A DNA stretch of 64,000 nt. It comes from Narthecium ossifragum. Taxonomy: Eukaryota > Streptophyta > Magnoliopsida > Dioscoreales > Nartheciaceae. The notes under the pieces are model-generated. The model was not told where the DNA came from, did no database searches, and worked only from the letters and a program-made list of their open reading frames with translations. The position numbers and the translations under genes are program-made. Below, in pieces: positions 32,661-42,935 of the stretch (the first letter of the stretch is position 1; the number at the start of each line of letters is the position of its first letter). The stretch is taken from positions 19,105,656 to 19,169,655 of the forward strand of contig OY986966.1 in the NCBI GenBank assembly GCA_963920575.1, in the 5' to 3' direction.

Positions 32661-34196
32661 CTAAAAGCCGTGGTCCTCCAGTAGCTCCATCCAGCGTCGC
32701 TGCCTCAGGTTGAGGTCACGTTGGGTGAAAATGTGCCTCAAACTCTTATGGTCTAAGAAGACAGAGAACTTCTCGCTATAGAGGTAATGACGCCAGGTCT
32801 TCAGGGCGAAGGCCACCACTGCTAGCTCCAAGTCGTGAGTCAGGTAGTTCCTCTCATGATTCTTCAGCTGACGAGAACCATAGGAAACTACGTGGCCCTC
32901 CTGCATGAGGACACACCCCAAACCCTCACCGCTGGCGTTGCAGTAGACACTGTAACCAACATCTCGCTCGGGGACGATCAGCACCGGCGTACTGGTCAAC
33001 CTCGTCCTCAGCTCTACGAAGGCTCGCTCACAAGCATCATCCCACACAAATGGGATGACCTTCTGTGTCAGTTTGGTCAACGGTCCAGCAACTATGGAGA
33101 AGTCCCGCACGAACCGCATGTAGTAACTCGCCAGGCCCAAAAAACTGCCGACCTCGAACACTGTCCTCGGTCTCTGCCACTGTACCACTGCCTCGACCTT
33201 GGCCGGGTCAACTGAGATCCCCGCTGCCGACACCACGTGTCCAAGAAATCCCACTTGTGGAAGTCAGAACTCACACTTGGAAACCTTGGTATATAGCTGA
33301 TGCTCCCGAAGTAGCTGCAACACTGTCGCCAAGTGTCGCTCGTGCTCCGCCTCTGACCGGGAGTAGATCAGGATGTTGTCGACGAACACCACCACGAACT
33401 CATCTAAGAAAGGCCGGAAGATCCTCTGCATGAGATCTATGAACGCTGCTAGTGCGTTCGTCAGCCCAAACGGCATCAGCACGAACTCATACAGGCCGTA
33501 CCGAGTCTGAAAAGCCGTCTTCGGGATGTCGCAATTCCCAACCCTCAACTGATGGTAGCCGGTGCGGAGGTTGATCTTCGAGAACACTGAAGATCCTCGC
33601 AGCTGGTCAAATAAGTCGTCGATCCTTGGCATCGAATACCTGCTCTTCACTGTCACCCTGTTGAGCCCCATGTAGTCTATGCAAAGTCGAAGGGTGCCAT
33701 CCTTATTCTTTGCGAACAACACTGGCACCCCCCAGGGAGACATGTTGGGACGGATGAAACCTCTGCTAGTCAGCTTGTCTAGCTGGGTCCTAAACTCACT
33801 CTGCTCTGCTGGTGCCATTCTGAAAGATGAGAGAGAGATCGGTGCGGTACCTGGTACTAGGTCGATCTCAAAATCGACCTCTCTGGGCGGTGGAAGCCCT
33901 AGCAACACCTCGGGAAACACGTCGGTGTAGTCGCACACGATCCTGGGAAAACTGCTCTGCTGCACTCCCTCAGAACCGAACAGGGACAGGCTGGCCAACA
34001 AGGCTGAGAGCTCGCTGCCACGCCTCCCCACACCACAAGCAAAGGAATCGGCTGAGAATCGATCCCCCAACAACACAAACTGTGTCTCGTCGGGTGTCCA
34101 AGCGACCACCCTCCGGCGACCACAGTCGATGATAGCTCGGTATGCTGCTAACCAGTCCATACCGAGTATCACATCGAAGCCCGTCATGTCTAGCAC
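32661..34196 (-). pseudogene. Tekay protease end, reverse transcriptase and RNase H, catalytic residues lost
   Basis: Minus strand. The 34196-33264 frame opens with the protease tail ([10 protein letters not shown]), then [51 protein letters not shown] and [10 protein letters not shown]. The normally catalytic Asp before L-R-x-G-Y-H-Q is Asn (codon 33570-33572), and the second Asp of the F-V-D-D box is Asn (codon 33375-33377). The 33254-32661 frame has the thumb ([16 protein letters not shown]) and RNase H with [11 protein letters not shown], where the first catalytic Asp is Asn (codon 32937-32939). It ends at TAG 32661-32663. All three changes lie at CpA, consistent with former CpG. Confidence 0.9.
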
Positions 34197-34204
34197 CCGT
34201 ATGT

Positions 34205-35390
34205 CTAGACAGACACGGAGGCCTCAAACCTCCAAAGAATAAGATCGGCAGACCCGGTCTCCTTGGTTGTCCCGCTGATCGGTGAGTCTACAGACTGTGC
34301 CACCTCTAGCCAACTCGTCTCTAATCCTAGCGATGCCGCACACCTGCTAGCAACATAGGAATGAGACGCCCCAGAGTCTATCAGCACATCTATTAGAGAA
34401 CTAGAAAGTTGAAAGATACCTCTGAGCACGGATGGCTCTGCCGCTGCCTGCTGGTACTGTTGGTACTGCTGTGGCGGCTGGTAAAGCTGCACGGTGTCCG
34501 GCTGCTCACGCTCCGGAAGAGCAAACACACGCCCCCGCTGGCCGCCTCCACCCCTGGAGCGGCTCGGTCCAGCCCCTGACCTGCGCCCACCACCGCTCCC
34601 CTGCAAGGCACCGGACCCTCCACCTCTACTGCCCTGCGGCATAGCGCCCTGCGCTTCTCGCAAAGGACAGTCTCTACGGTAGTGCCCCAGCTACCCGCAC
34701 TGGAAACAAGTGGCTGACGCGCCACCAGGCTACTGACCTTGGCCTCCTCCAGACGGAGCCAGCCCAGACGGCCCGGCCGTCAGGAGAAATTGGCCTGGTG
34801 GACTCGACAGCTGCGGCTGGAACTGCTGTGGGCGCTGCGACTGCTGCTGGAAAGTTCACGGACGCCGCTGCTGGCCTTTGCCGAATCCCCCTCTGAACTG
34901 AGGTCTCTACGGTGCGCTGGTAGAGACTGCCGGTAGAACTGCCCGGCGTCTCTCGTCCTGCAACTGCGCCTCCACTATTAAGGCACAGTTTAGAACTGCT
35001 GCGTGCGTCTGGAAACGGTGGGAACACGTCTGGCGCCTGATGTCAGATCGAAACCCCCACTGGAACTGCCGTGCCCTGGCCGTCGGATCTGCTGCTACTG
35101 CCCCCGCAAAACGGACAAGGTGTGTGAACCGGGTGGCATACTACTGCACTGAGCGAGTACCCTGCTGAAGGGAAGGGACTGGTACTCGCGAGACAGAGCG
35201 TCACGCGTACTCTCCGGGAAGTACGCGTCCAAGAACAACGCCCTGAACTCCTCCCACATCGGCTACTCTCCGCCACTGGTGTGCTAGGCGGTGCACCACC
35301 AGTCAAGAGCGTCTCCATCGAACTGGAACTCCGCGAGGGTGAGTCACAAGGGGGAAACACCCAGCGCCACAAGAAAACCACGAGCCGCAA
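34205..35390 (-). pseudogene. Tekay gag C-terminal half and aspartic protease, decayed
   Basis: On the minus strand, decayed capsid motifs (EEFRALFLDAYFP, REYQSLPF, with stops between) lead to a zinc knuckle CFQCG then LGHYRRDC, interrupted by TAG at 34691-34693. A Gly/Arg/Gln-rich linker follows, then the protease with VLIDSGASHSYVASRC (D-S-G active site intact). The protease frame ends at a stop at 34205 before the [10 protein letters not shown] segment of the next frame. Confidence 0.8.
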
Positions 35391-36705
35391 GATACTCCGA
35401 AAGCTGAAGGCTGAAACTAAAAGCTGGAGGAAGGCGGCTCCAAAACGGGCTGCTGCTGAAGGTGTTCTCTGCCAAGAAGTGTGTGAAACTCTAGTAAGAC
35501 TGGTCGCTGCCTCGTCTCCGGCAAGGCTCTATCCGGAATATGAATTTCCACGTCTGCCACAGGTACCTGCCCCAGCTGAGGCATCAACCCACTGCCATGC
35601 TCCACGCCGTGCGTCATGCCCGACTGCTCTGCGGTAAGCGTCTCGCGCCCCTCGCAACCAGCACCGTCGGCGAAAAGGCTCCCGATGGCTAGCACTCGAG
35701 CACCCTGCAGGTTCCCTCTCAGTCTGGCGGTCCAGGCTACAACTCAAAGTACTGGCACGACGCTGCTGCTGCCATGACTATCGCTGATGCTGAAACCACT
35801 GCCTCTACCAACGGCTACCCTGCCGTTCCCCAGAAGCAGGAACGACAACCCCGAAACTAACCACGACCACCAACCAACAGTCTGGTGTCAGAGCAGGCTC
35901 TAGATCCCAGGGATAGGATTAGGCTTGCGGTTGAGATTTTGAGTGTAGAATGGGATAGTTCTAGGTCTAGAATATCCTTGCATGGCTGTTTGCGAAATGC
36001 GTGTGATGTGCATTAGTTAGGTTGATTGCTGTTGTGTTTTTTTTTTCGGCTGTGTCGTGACGCCTCAAGGGGAGGTGTGCACGCACACCGGTGATGTCCG
36101 TTCCCTCGCCTAATAGTGTATCTCCCCCCCGTGCTGAAGATGAGCGAGTAGGGAATAGGACGTGTGTGTCGCCTTTATACTCTTGGAATCCCGAGAGGTG
36201 TACCCGTTGTGGCCCAGAGGCGATGTTGGAGATCCTTCGACAATAGAGGACTGATTGAAGGAGGTGTCCCGAATCCCGAATGTTGTAGACATCCTGGAGT
36301 ATCGCTTGTTTGGGAAGCCGTTGTTTTCTTGCCGTGCCAGGAACCGATGCGTAGTGGTGCTTGTCGGGGCCACTAGGGACATTGTTGGTTGTGTGTTGAG
36401 AACAGTTCGCGTATTGTTCTCTGGCACCTACCCCTGGAAGGTGGTGTAGTTGGGAGTACCTTCCTCTATTCATGGTACTCGCACCACGTGACAGCACGCG
36501 GGTTGGTTGGATCACCTGGCTCGGCATGCTGGAGCGATAGCAGGGGACGCCCTGGACTGTACTCCGGATACTGAGACAGATGAACTTGAGGATTAAATTG
36601 TTTAAATTCATAGTAGTTGTATAATTGTGCGCCAATTGATGATGTAAACATGTTTAGGTGGCTCACGCCTCGATCTGGATGGGTTTTCTGGGTCGGGGCG
36701 TGACA
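35391..36705 (+). mobile_element. Plus-strand LTR-element remnant inserted in Tekay gag
   Basis: The right edge ends GGGTCGGGGCGTGACA at 36705, a Tekay-like LTR end in plus orientation. At about 35891-35990 a primer-site-like CTGGTGTCAGAGC is followed by a 5'-leader stretch (TAGATCCCAGGGATAGGAT, GGGATAGTTCTAGGTCTAGA) that matches the host element's own leader (37150-37258) in inverted orientation. So this looks like a related element inserted in the opposite orientation and then heavily deleted. 35391-35880 includes an open plus-strand stretch I do not recognise. Exact left edge and target-site duplication not found. Confidence 0.55.
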
Positions 36706-37090
36706 GGATGACCCGGATCCGGTCATCCCCAATGAAGAGAGCGTCGAGAACACGCGTGACTCCTCAGAGCCAGCCGTCTGCTGTGGTCGGATCTCCAGTC
36801 TCATCACTGAACCTAGGCGGGTTCAGCCGCTGGAAATCCATCATGACCGCCGCCGTGGCCCGCCCGTCGACCGGAGCGAGAACCCCCTCCTCGGTGAGAA
36901 GGGTCTCCTCCCGTGCGACCGAAACCGTCGCTGGTGATGGCCCAGTCCGTCGAGCTCGTACCGCCCTAGCGGGAACCTCCCTACTCGATCGGGCGGGCCG
37001 ACCGGGTCGTGCCCCGCCCCGACCAATAACTGAAGGCTGGTCTTGAAATCCCGACATCTGCGCAATCACCAACAACAAACGAGCGTTCAC
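36706..37090 (-). pseudogene. Tekay gag N-terminus
   Basis: Minus strand from Met at 37090: an Arg/Pro-rich start, then FQRLNPPRFSDETGDPTTAD, the conserved lead-in of Tekay gag. A TGA follows (at about 36763), then the same frame continues with TRVLDALFIGDDRIRVIL to the insertion at 36705. The region between here and the primer site (37091-37246) is the element's 5' leader. Confidence 0.75.
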
Positions 37091-37246
37091 TCGTCAGAAG
37101 CCGCAAAACAAACAACACAAACAGAAAGTGGAAAAAACATAACACATAAAAAAGGAGCATGCACGGATGTTCTAGACATAGAACTATCCCATCCCACGCT
37201 CAATCTCAACCGAAACTTGATCCTAACCCTGGGATCTACAACCTAT

Positions 37247-37258
37247 GCTCTGATACCA
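37247..37258 (-). other. Primer-binding site, initiator tRNA-Met, Tekay
   Basis: The minus strand reads TGGTATCAGAGC, three bases after the 5' LTR end GGGGGCACGACA. It confirms minus orientation of the element and the LTR boundary at 37262. Confidence 0.92.
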
Positions 37259-37261
37259 AGT

Positions 37262-39058
37262 TGTCGTGCCCCCGACCCGTGAAAGCCCAACCGGGCCGGG
37301 CGACGCGAATCAGAACCTAATGAAACGCGAAAAATTTGGTGAGGGTTCCCTCTAACCTATTGGTCTCCCTAGCAATTCATCAAACACCCCCCAATTAAAA
37401 GACAACAATAAATTACAAGCCTCGAACCTCAGATTACAAAACTCAAAAGAAGTTAATATACATATTCTCGGAGATGGGAAGATTCAAATACAACATTTAA
37501 ACACTCCCGTAGGAGACGAACTAACATAGGTTTAAAGCTGTAAAAGATCGCCACATCTCAAACTCCGCCTGGCGCCGCTGCAACGCCGACCAACTTCCCG
37601 GTAGGGGCAACCGAAGAGGAGCTAATGCCTGCACCTACAAAACGCAGCCCGGGTAGGAGTGAGCAACTAAGCTTAGCAGGGAAACTATACTACAACACAC
37701 AGAAGGAAGAGGGAAACGCAACAGTGTCGCCCTCAAGTAAGACCTGGGTGTATACAGAGGCCCCATAACCCCACCGCGTGTCTCTGAGGCCCACGATCAT
37801 GGTCTTCCAGAAAAACTGGTCACATGATGGGTCGCACTCAGTAAGCAGGAAACAACATTGCTGGCTCACAAGCAGGAAACGACATTGCATGCGGGAAATG
37901 ACACCGCTGAGTAGGCAACTCCTCTACTCAAGAGTCAACACAGTCGAACACTGGCTACACCTCAGCATCCGACTCGAGGCCGACATGACCTCTACAATCA
38001 CCAAGCAATAGGTGTACCAGTCATCTAAGCCTATCATCGAATTTGACTGGACACCACAATTCAAACAGGGTCCAAACTACCCAACCCCGGTACTAGGACT
38101 AAATTCGAGCTTCCAGCCTCGGGACGGCGACCCATAGATCGCCCAAGCCCTAACCATGCAACTAATGCACAACGGGGATGCATGCGATGAACATGCACAA
38201 AAATAAGCAGTTAAGCATGTAGCAGAATGTGATGATAACATAACAAGGTCTGGGCTCGGCACACTACCGGCCCGGAGTGGTAAACGTGTATTGGTCTGGA
38301 ACTGTTGCAGTGGTACACCACCAACTACCAGCCAGTTCACCAGCAACCTGCATCGAGAAGCAACCCCGCAACCAACAGAGACAAACCACGCAGGTAAAAG
38401 CCCTCGGCGCACGCCGGCATGCAAGGCTATTGAAAGCAATAGGGCTATACGCCCATATATTCTAAACATCCCAGGAGACATCACTCTCCTGGTTTACCAC
38501 TGCCCCTAGTATGAGGTTAGCATGCTTAAGAGTATGTATAAGTTTATAAGACTATAAAGAAAAACCGTACAAGTCCCCGCGGGCAAACCCATTGAAAACG
38601 CCCATCAGCCACTAAGAGATCGATCACTCTCCCAGAGAAGATCGATCTTCTTAGTACTTGGGAGAAAACTCACCCCCGTCAATCGGAAGGGATCGATCTT
38701 CTCCCCCAGAAGGATCGATCTCCTTCATGACACGGACCCCGCCATACCAGTTGAGCAAGGACCGATCTTCTCCAAACAGAAGGATCGATCCTGCTCGGGA
38801 TGGGCATGACGCCCCACTAAAGATCGATCTCTCCTCAAGAGGGATCGATCCGAATGGGTTCACCGGCGAACCGCCGGCGAGAAATACCGCCGGAAAATTT
38901 CACTAAATCTCGCAAAACTCTGGGATCTGGTAGTACGAAGGACCACGAGTCCAAAACCGAAGGTTTCATTGAAAACAAACTTGTATTTTAACATATCTAA
39001 GCAAAACAAGCTTCAATCAAACCTAAACTCTCAAATCCGGAAAAACAAGTAGGTAGGA
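37262..39058 (-). mobile_element. Tekay 5' LTR, start lost
   Basis: On the minus strand it ends GGGGGCACGACA next to the primer site. The right part holds four paired AGATCGATC palindromes (38609-38852), then sequence comparable to 13740-13950 of the solo LTR. It stops at 39058 against another LTR. The promoter-proximal part with TGTGAGG is absent, probably removed by the same deletion that truncated its neighbours. Confidence 0.85.
38609..38852. repeat. Four paired AGATCGATC palindromes in the Tekay 5' LTR
   Basis: Units near 38613, 38688, 38758 and 38819 each contain two GATCGATC motifs (one decayed to ACCGATCTTC) about 10-15 nt apart, with AGAAG arms that pair. Same layout and spacing as 13513-13744, but with a shifted flank (CTTCTnnnAGAAG), suggesting compensating change. 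Confidence 0.8.
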
Positions 39059-39960
39059 TGTTACGCCGAGCCTTCTCATAGGCACGGGTACCTGGTCTCT
39101 TTCCTGGTCTTAGTTCCTCCTTAGCCAAATCTATGGCTAGGTCGAGAGATACCTTTAGGGTTTTAGGAGAAGGACCCTAGGTATTCGACGAGGAAGGTGA
39201 AGACTGGAGGTAGGAGACGGAAGAGAAGAGGATACCTTGCATATCCTCTTGTGGTTGGCTGGTTACTCTTGGAGATCCACATCAAGGAAGGTGGAAGAAG
39301 AGGGGTAGCGGCCAAGGAGGACGCCGGGGATTGGAGTCGTGGCTGGTAGTGGCGGACGGCGGTGATGATGGTGGTGGCCGGCTGGTGGAAGAAGGTGATC
39401 CGGCTGTAGGGAGAGAGGAGGACGTGGGGGAGATAATGTAGTGGGATATTTAAGTTAGGGCTACTCCTAGGTTACAGCTACTCCTATAATATCTCTTAAC
39501 TTTATTCTTCAATGCATAAACCCTAATACAAGCTATGGAGGTCCTTTTATAGAGGCCTCAAAGAGTTCTACTCCAACTAGAGAACTACCTTGCTGAAATC
39601 AGCAAGTATACATCCTTTCCTACTAAGACTCAATCATAACTTAAACTTTCTACAACCTGAACTCAAAATAGGAACTAATAAAGCAAAGCATAATCTGGAC
39701 TCAAACTAGGAAATCAACTAGGAAAGCAATTAAGAACTAAGGAAGTAACCAGCTAGGAATAGGATTCCTTAAGACTGGCTTTGGCTTGGGACCTGGTCCA
39801 AGGCCTGGTCCTCCTAGGTGGTGGGGTCTGACCTGCGTGGGTCCCTCCTGGGCCCTGACCTACGTGGGTCCCTCCTGGGCCTACCCCACGAGTGGGCCTT
39901 GCCCCAGAATTGGGCTTAGGTTGGTCTAGCCCAGGTTGAGCTGGACTTCGAACCGTATCA
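39059..39960 (-). mobile_element. 3' LTR of a second chromovirus, minus strand
   Basis: On the minus strand it starts TGATACGGTTCGAAG at 39960, right after the polypurine tract AAGGGGAAGGGGA (39961-39973), and probably ends CGGCGTAACA at 39059. TATAAAAG is at the complement of 39544-39551. Length and TGATACG start fit a Reina/CRM-like chromovirus. The left boundary is inferred from the imperfect TGATACG/CGTAACA match only. Confidence 0.7.
39544..39551 (-). promoter_or_regulatory. TATA box of the chromovirus LTR
   Basis: The minus strand reads CTATAAAAGGACC about 410 bp into the LTR. Transcripts would start roughly 30 bp further on the minus strand. Confidence 0.6.
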
Positions 39961-40150
39961 TCCCCTTCCCCTTCAAAAAGTGCCTTGTCCTCAAGGCCGA
40001 AGTCGGGATAACGATCCAAGAAATCCGTGAATACCTCCCATGTGGCTTCAGCTGGACTATGGCCCTTCCAATGTACTAGAACTTCTTCTTGGTGACGGGG
40101 AGGATGCCGATGGTCGATGATAGCCTGGGGATGCAGCTTGGGCTGCTCCT
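39753..40150 (-). pseudogene. Chromovirus integrase C-terminus with chromodomain, truncated; ORF runs into the LTR
   Basis: On the minus strand the frame reads EEQPKLHPQAIIDHR and EEVLVHWKGHSPAEATWEVF, then DLEDK-like LEDKALFEGEGDD, the classic chromodomain of chromoviral integrases. It continues through the polypurine tract into the LTR as a Pro/Gly-rich tail to a stop at 39753. Reading through the PPT into the LTR is known for some chromoviruses. Upstream of about 40150 the sequence changes abruptly to MULE inverted-repeat sequence, so all of gag and the rest of pol are gone. Confidence 0.82.
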
Positions 40151-41219
40151 CGCCACGTCCACCCTCGACCTTTTGCCAAACTCGAAGCTTCTTCCCCGTC
40201 CTCCCGTGCCCTAGACATCGCCCCCAGGCCCCAGCTCGCCACTGCCGCCTCGCCCCGTCCTCGCCTCGTCCACCCTCGACCTCTTTCCAAACTCGGAGCT
40301 TCTTCCCCGTCCTCCCTCGACCTGTCATCCCTCGAGCTCGATCTTCTTCCCAAACTCGGAGCTTCTTCCCATCGCATTGTCCACCCTCGAGCTTCCATGA
40401 CCGCCGGCGATCCAGATGGCCTCTAAATTGGATTTGTCGAACATCACGCTCGCCATTGTTGTGAGCTGCTAACAGTTAGCTTGGTGAAGGCTTCATTTGT
40501 TCATCTGCAGCTCTTTGCCTCTCTTCTGGTCGATGAGGTGCATTTATTTAGCTCCTTGCCTCTCTTCACATATCATTGTAGATTTGTAGCTAGTAGAAGT
40601 AAGAAGTAATACTTCTCAGGGGGAGCAAAAGTATCTATTTGCCAATGAAGCCCATGAGTTCAAAATTTTCCAAACGTCAAAACTCGTGGTGATTGAACCA
40701 GTGAATGTGATAAAACATCATGCAAAGTTATTGTGATTCTGTATCTAGAGTTTCATAGCAATCTTGGGGGGCATCAAGAACATATGTCAACCAGCATTTT
40801 GAGCATCAATGGAATCAGGTTAATGGATAGTAGACTGCAATTCAAGGACAGAAGACTCCCTCATACAAGAGCACAAAAACAATAGCTAAACTTCATCCTC
40901 GATATGTTTGATCATATCCATAAGTTCACTTGATCTGATTGAGCACCTTATGATGTTTCGAGTTTCCTTTTGATGGGTATTGCTTGTGGTGGATCAAGGT
41001 TTTTGGCAATGATAGTTGTAACATCCCCTGTGCTCAACGCGTGCTCTTTTATTCGTTTTAGTAAAATGCAGTCTGGTAACCGTTTTTGCCCTTTCTAATT
41101 ATATTTGTTTTGGGTCCTTTGTATCTTGAGGTTTGTTGTGGTAGTGTTCAATTTACTAATGGTCCTTTTGCTTTTCTAAATATGGTTAATCCTACAATTT
41201 TGTTTTTGCTACATTGAAG

Positions 41220-41287
41220 ATTGGAGAGTCCTAGTGCTAAACTCCTCGGAATCATGCTCATAATCTGTATTGGAGTGCTATTAACAG
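41220..41287 (+). pseudogene. Captured translocator-like exon (copy in MULE B)
   Basis: Bounded by TTGAAG|ATTGG and ACAG|GTAAAA, as in MULE A, it reads LESPSAKLLGIMLIICIGV then LLT. The residues differ from copy A at three positions and are closer to the recalled family pattern, with no stop. It was therefore in the family before the two MULE copies separated. Confidence 0.6.
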
Positions 41288-41689
41288 GTAAAATGCTGGC
41301 CAAGAATTCACAGCTTTTTTTTTAATGCACAAAGGAAACATCTTCAATTTAACTCAAGGACCATATCATCATCAATAGCAATTTGTTTCTCCGGGGACAC
41401 TTTAAAATTTAAGATTTTCAAAAGTTTCTTGCTATACGTGTTAAGATTGGTTCCGTTTGCATTTATAACATGTGCATCTCTCAGAGCAATACAGTAGTAC
41501 ACTAATCTGCAGTGATCTGTGTCAGTTGCTAAGGAGACAAAATTTGAATATATAAGTAATCAGATTTATCCACATCAATTTTTATGGTATGTCAGGAGAC
41601 ACATTTACTATGCTAACAATCAAATTTTTATGTAGGCTTACTAATGTCTTTCCTCCCTTTCAGTCCATAGGTGACAGTTGAGCTACCGG

Positions 41690-42076
41690 TGGGTTCGGCG
41701 GAGAAGCTGGTTGCGGGACCGGCGCTTCGGAGGAGAGGAGGAGGGATGCCGGGCACGACGTTGGTCGGCGGAGAAGCGACGACTGGGGTAGTGGGACCGG
41801 TGCTCCGGAGGAGAGGAGGGATGACGGGGGCGACGTTGGTCGGCGGAGAAGCGGCGACTGAGGTAGCGGGACCGGCGCTCCGAAGGAGAGGAGGAGGGTT
41901 GCCGGGGGCGACGTTGGTCAGCAGAGAAGCGGCGACTGGGGTCGCGGGACCGCTAGAGCGCCGTTGTCGAGGCGATGGCGAAGTAGCTAGGGGGAGGAAG
42001 GAGATCAGAGCTAATACCTAATAACCCCGAATTTGATCCTGGCGGTCAGGATTTGAGGTTGATGTAGAAAGTTACC
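41690..42076 (-). repeat. Right terminal inverted repeat of MULE B
   Basis: It is the inverse of the MULE A left end: GCGGAGAAGC and GCGCTCCG-type units, then TAATACCTAATAACCCCGAA, then a GATCCTGGCGGTCAGGATT core and GATGTAGAAAGTTACC at the end. The outermost ~20 bp (TTTTACCCTGAAAATT on other copies) is absent, the (TA)n tract beginning early. Confidence 0.72.

Positions 42077-42104
<28 letters not shown>
42077..42104. repeat. (TA)n tract between MULE B and MULE C
   Basis: A pure AT run of about 28 bp directly joins the two elements. It is presumed to be part of the LTR 1 (TA)n target, expanded or duplicated on insertion. Confidence 0.85.
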
Positions 42105-42106
<2 letters not shown>

Positions 42107-42107
<1 letters not shown>

Positions 42108-42365
42108 GGAATTTTCAGGATAAAACTAGTTTTACAAGTCTCTACATCAAACTCCAATCGTGACCGTCAAACTCCAATCGTGACCGTCCGATCGGATCGG
42201 ACGGTCACGATCAAAATCATGGCTATTAGTATAACCTGCTTCCCTGCTTCCTCCCCCGAGCTCCTTAGCATCGCCTCGGCAACGACGCACGCTCCAGCGT
42301 CCCGGCATCCCTCCTCCGATCCTCCTCCTCTCCTCCGGAGCCCCGGCATCCCTCCTCTGATCCTC
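42107..42365 (+). repeat. Left terminal inverted repeat of MULE C
   Basis: It matches the reverse complement of 46016-46280 almost base for base, apart from a 22-bp internal duplication of CAAACTCCAATCGTGACCGT. It contains the near-perfect palindrome GACCGTCCGATC/GATCGGACGGTC and repeated CCTCCTCTCCTCCGGAGCCC units. Confidence 0.88.
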
Positions 42366-42935
42366 CTCCTCTCCTCCGATCCTCCTCCTCTATTCCGGAG
42401 TCCCGGCATCCCTCCAGCATCCCGGCATCCCTCCTCCAGCGTCCCGCGACCAGCTTCTCCTCCGAGCGTCCCTCGGCATCCCGGCATCCATCTCTTCCCG
42501 TCCTCCCGTGCCCTAGAGCGTGCGCCGTTGCTGCATCCTCACGTGCCCTAGAGATCGCCGCCGCCTCGGCCCGTCCTCCCTCGGCCCATCCTCCTGTGCC
42601 CTAGACGTCGCCCCCAAGCCCCAGCTCGCCACCCCGAGCTTCTTCGCATCGACTCGACAACGGCGCTCCAACGTCCCAGCATCCCTCATCCTCTCCTCCG
42701 GAGCCCCGACATCCCTCCTCCTCTCCTCCGGAGCACCGGTCCCGCTACCCCAGTCGCCGACCAACGTCGCCCTCAGCATCCGTCGACTTCTTACTCCGGA
42801 GCGCCAGTCCCGTGACCAGCTTCTCCGCCGACCAACGTCGCCCTCGGCATCCATCGACCTCAAACCCGGAGCTTCTTCCCCGTCCTCCCTCGCCCCGTCA
42901 GCTAAACAAATGGAGTGTTAATTGACTAGAATGTG

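Larger units (their letters stand above)
19956..39058 (-). mobile_element. Tekay/Del chromovirus element, minus strand, broken and nested
   Basis: Order on the minus strand: 5' LTR (37262-39058, its start lost), PBS for tRNA-iMet (37247-37258), gag, protease, RT, RNase H, integrase with chromodomain, polypurine tract (30962-30980), and 3' LTR (30961-30619 plus 20959-19956). The integrase C-terminus (RRDQVLRGKTIPLVKVLWR, EEITWERE) is the Tekay/Del-type chromodomain region. It inserted into MULE A after GCATA (19951-19955); the other target copy is lost. An Athila element sits in the 3' LTR and a plus-strand LTR remnant sits in gag. Many stops and frameshifts are present. Confidence 0.88.
40151..42076 (+). 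mobile_element. MULE B: MULE copy with truncated left end
   Basis: It begins abruptly inside the GC-rich repeat (CTCGACCTTTTGCCAAAC). It then follows MULE A in order: ATG-started exon-like stretch at 40416, the block from about 40820 with TTCAAGGACAGAAGACTCCC, the translocator-like exon and TATGTAGGCTTACTAATGTC. It goes directly to the right inverted repeat at 41690. It has extra sequence (about 40560-40815, 41325-41625) and no transposase. It is internally deleted relative to A. Confidence 0.75.

Noticed and set aside
42000..42110. Treating MULE B and MULE C as one element
   Set aside because: Two adjacent, oppositely oriented terminal repeats separated by (TA)n, and a complete second pair of ends for C, show that they are separate insertions.
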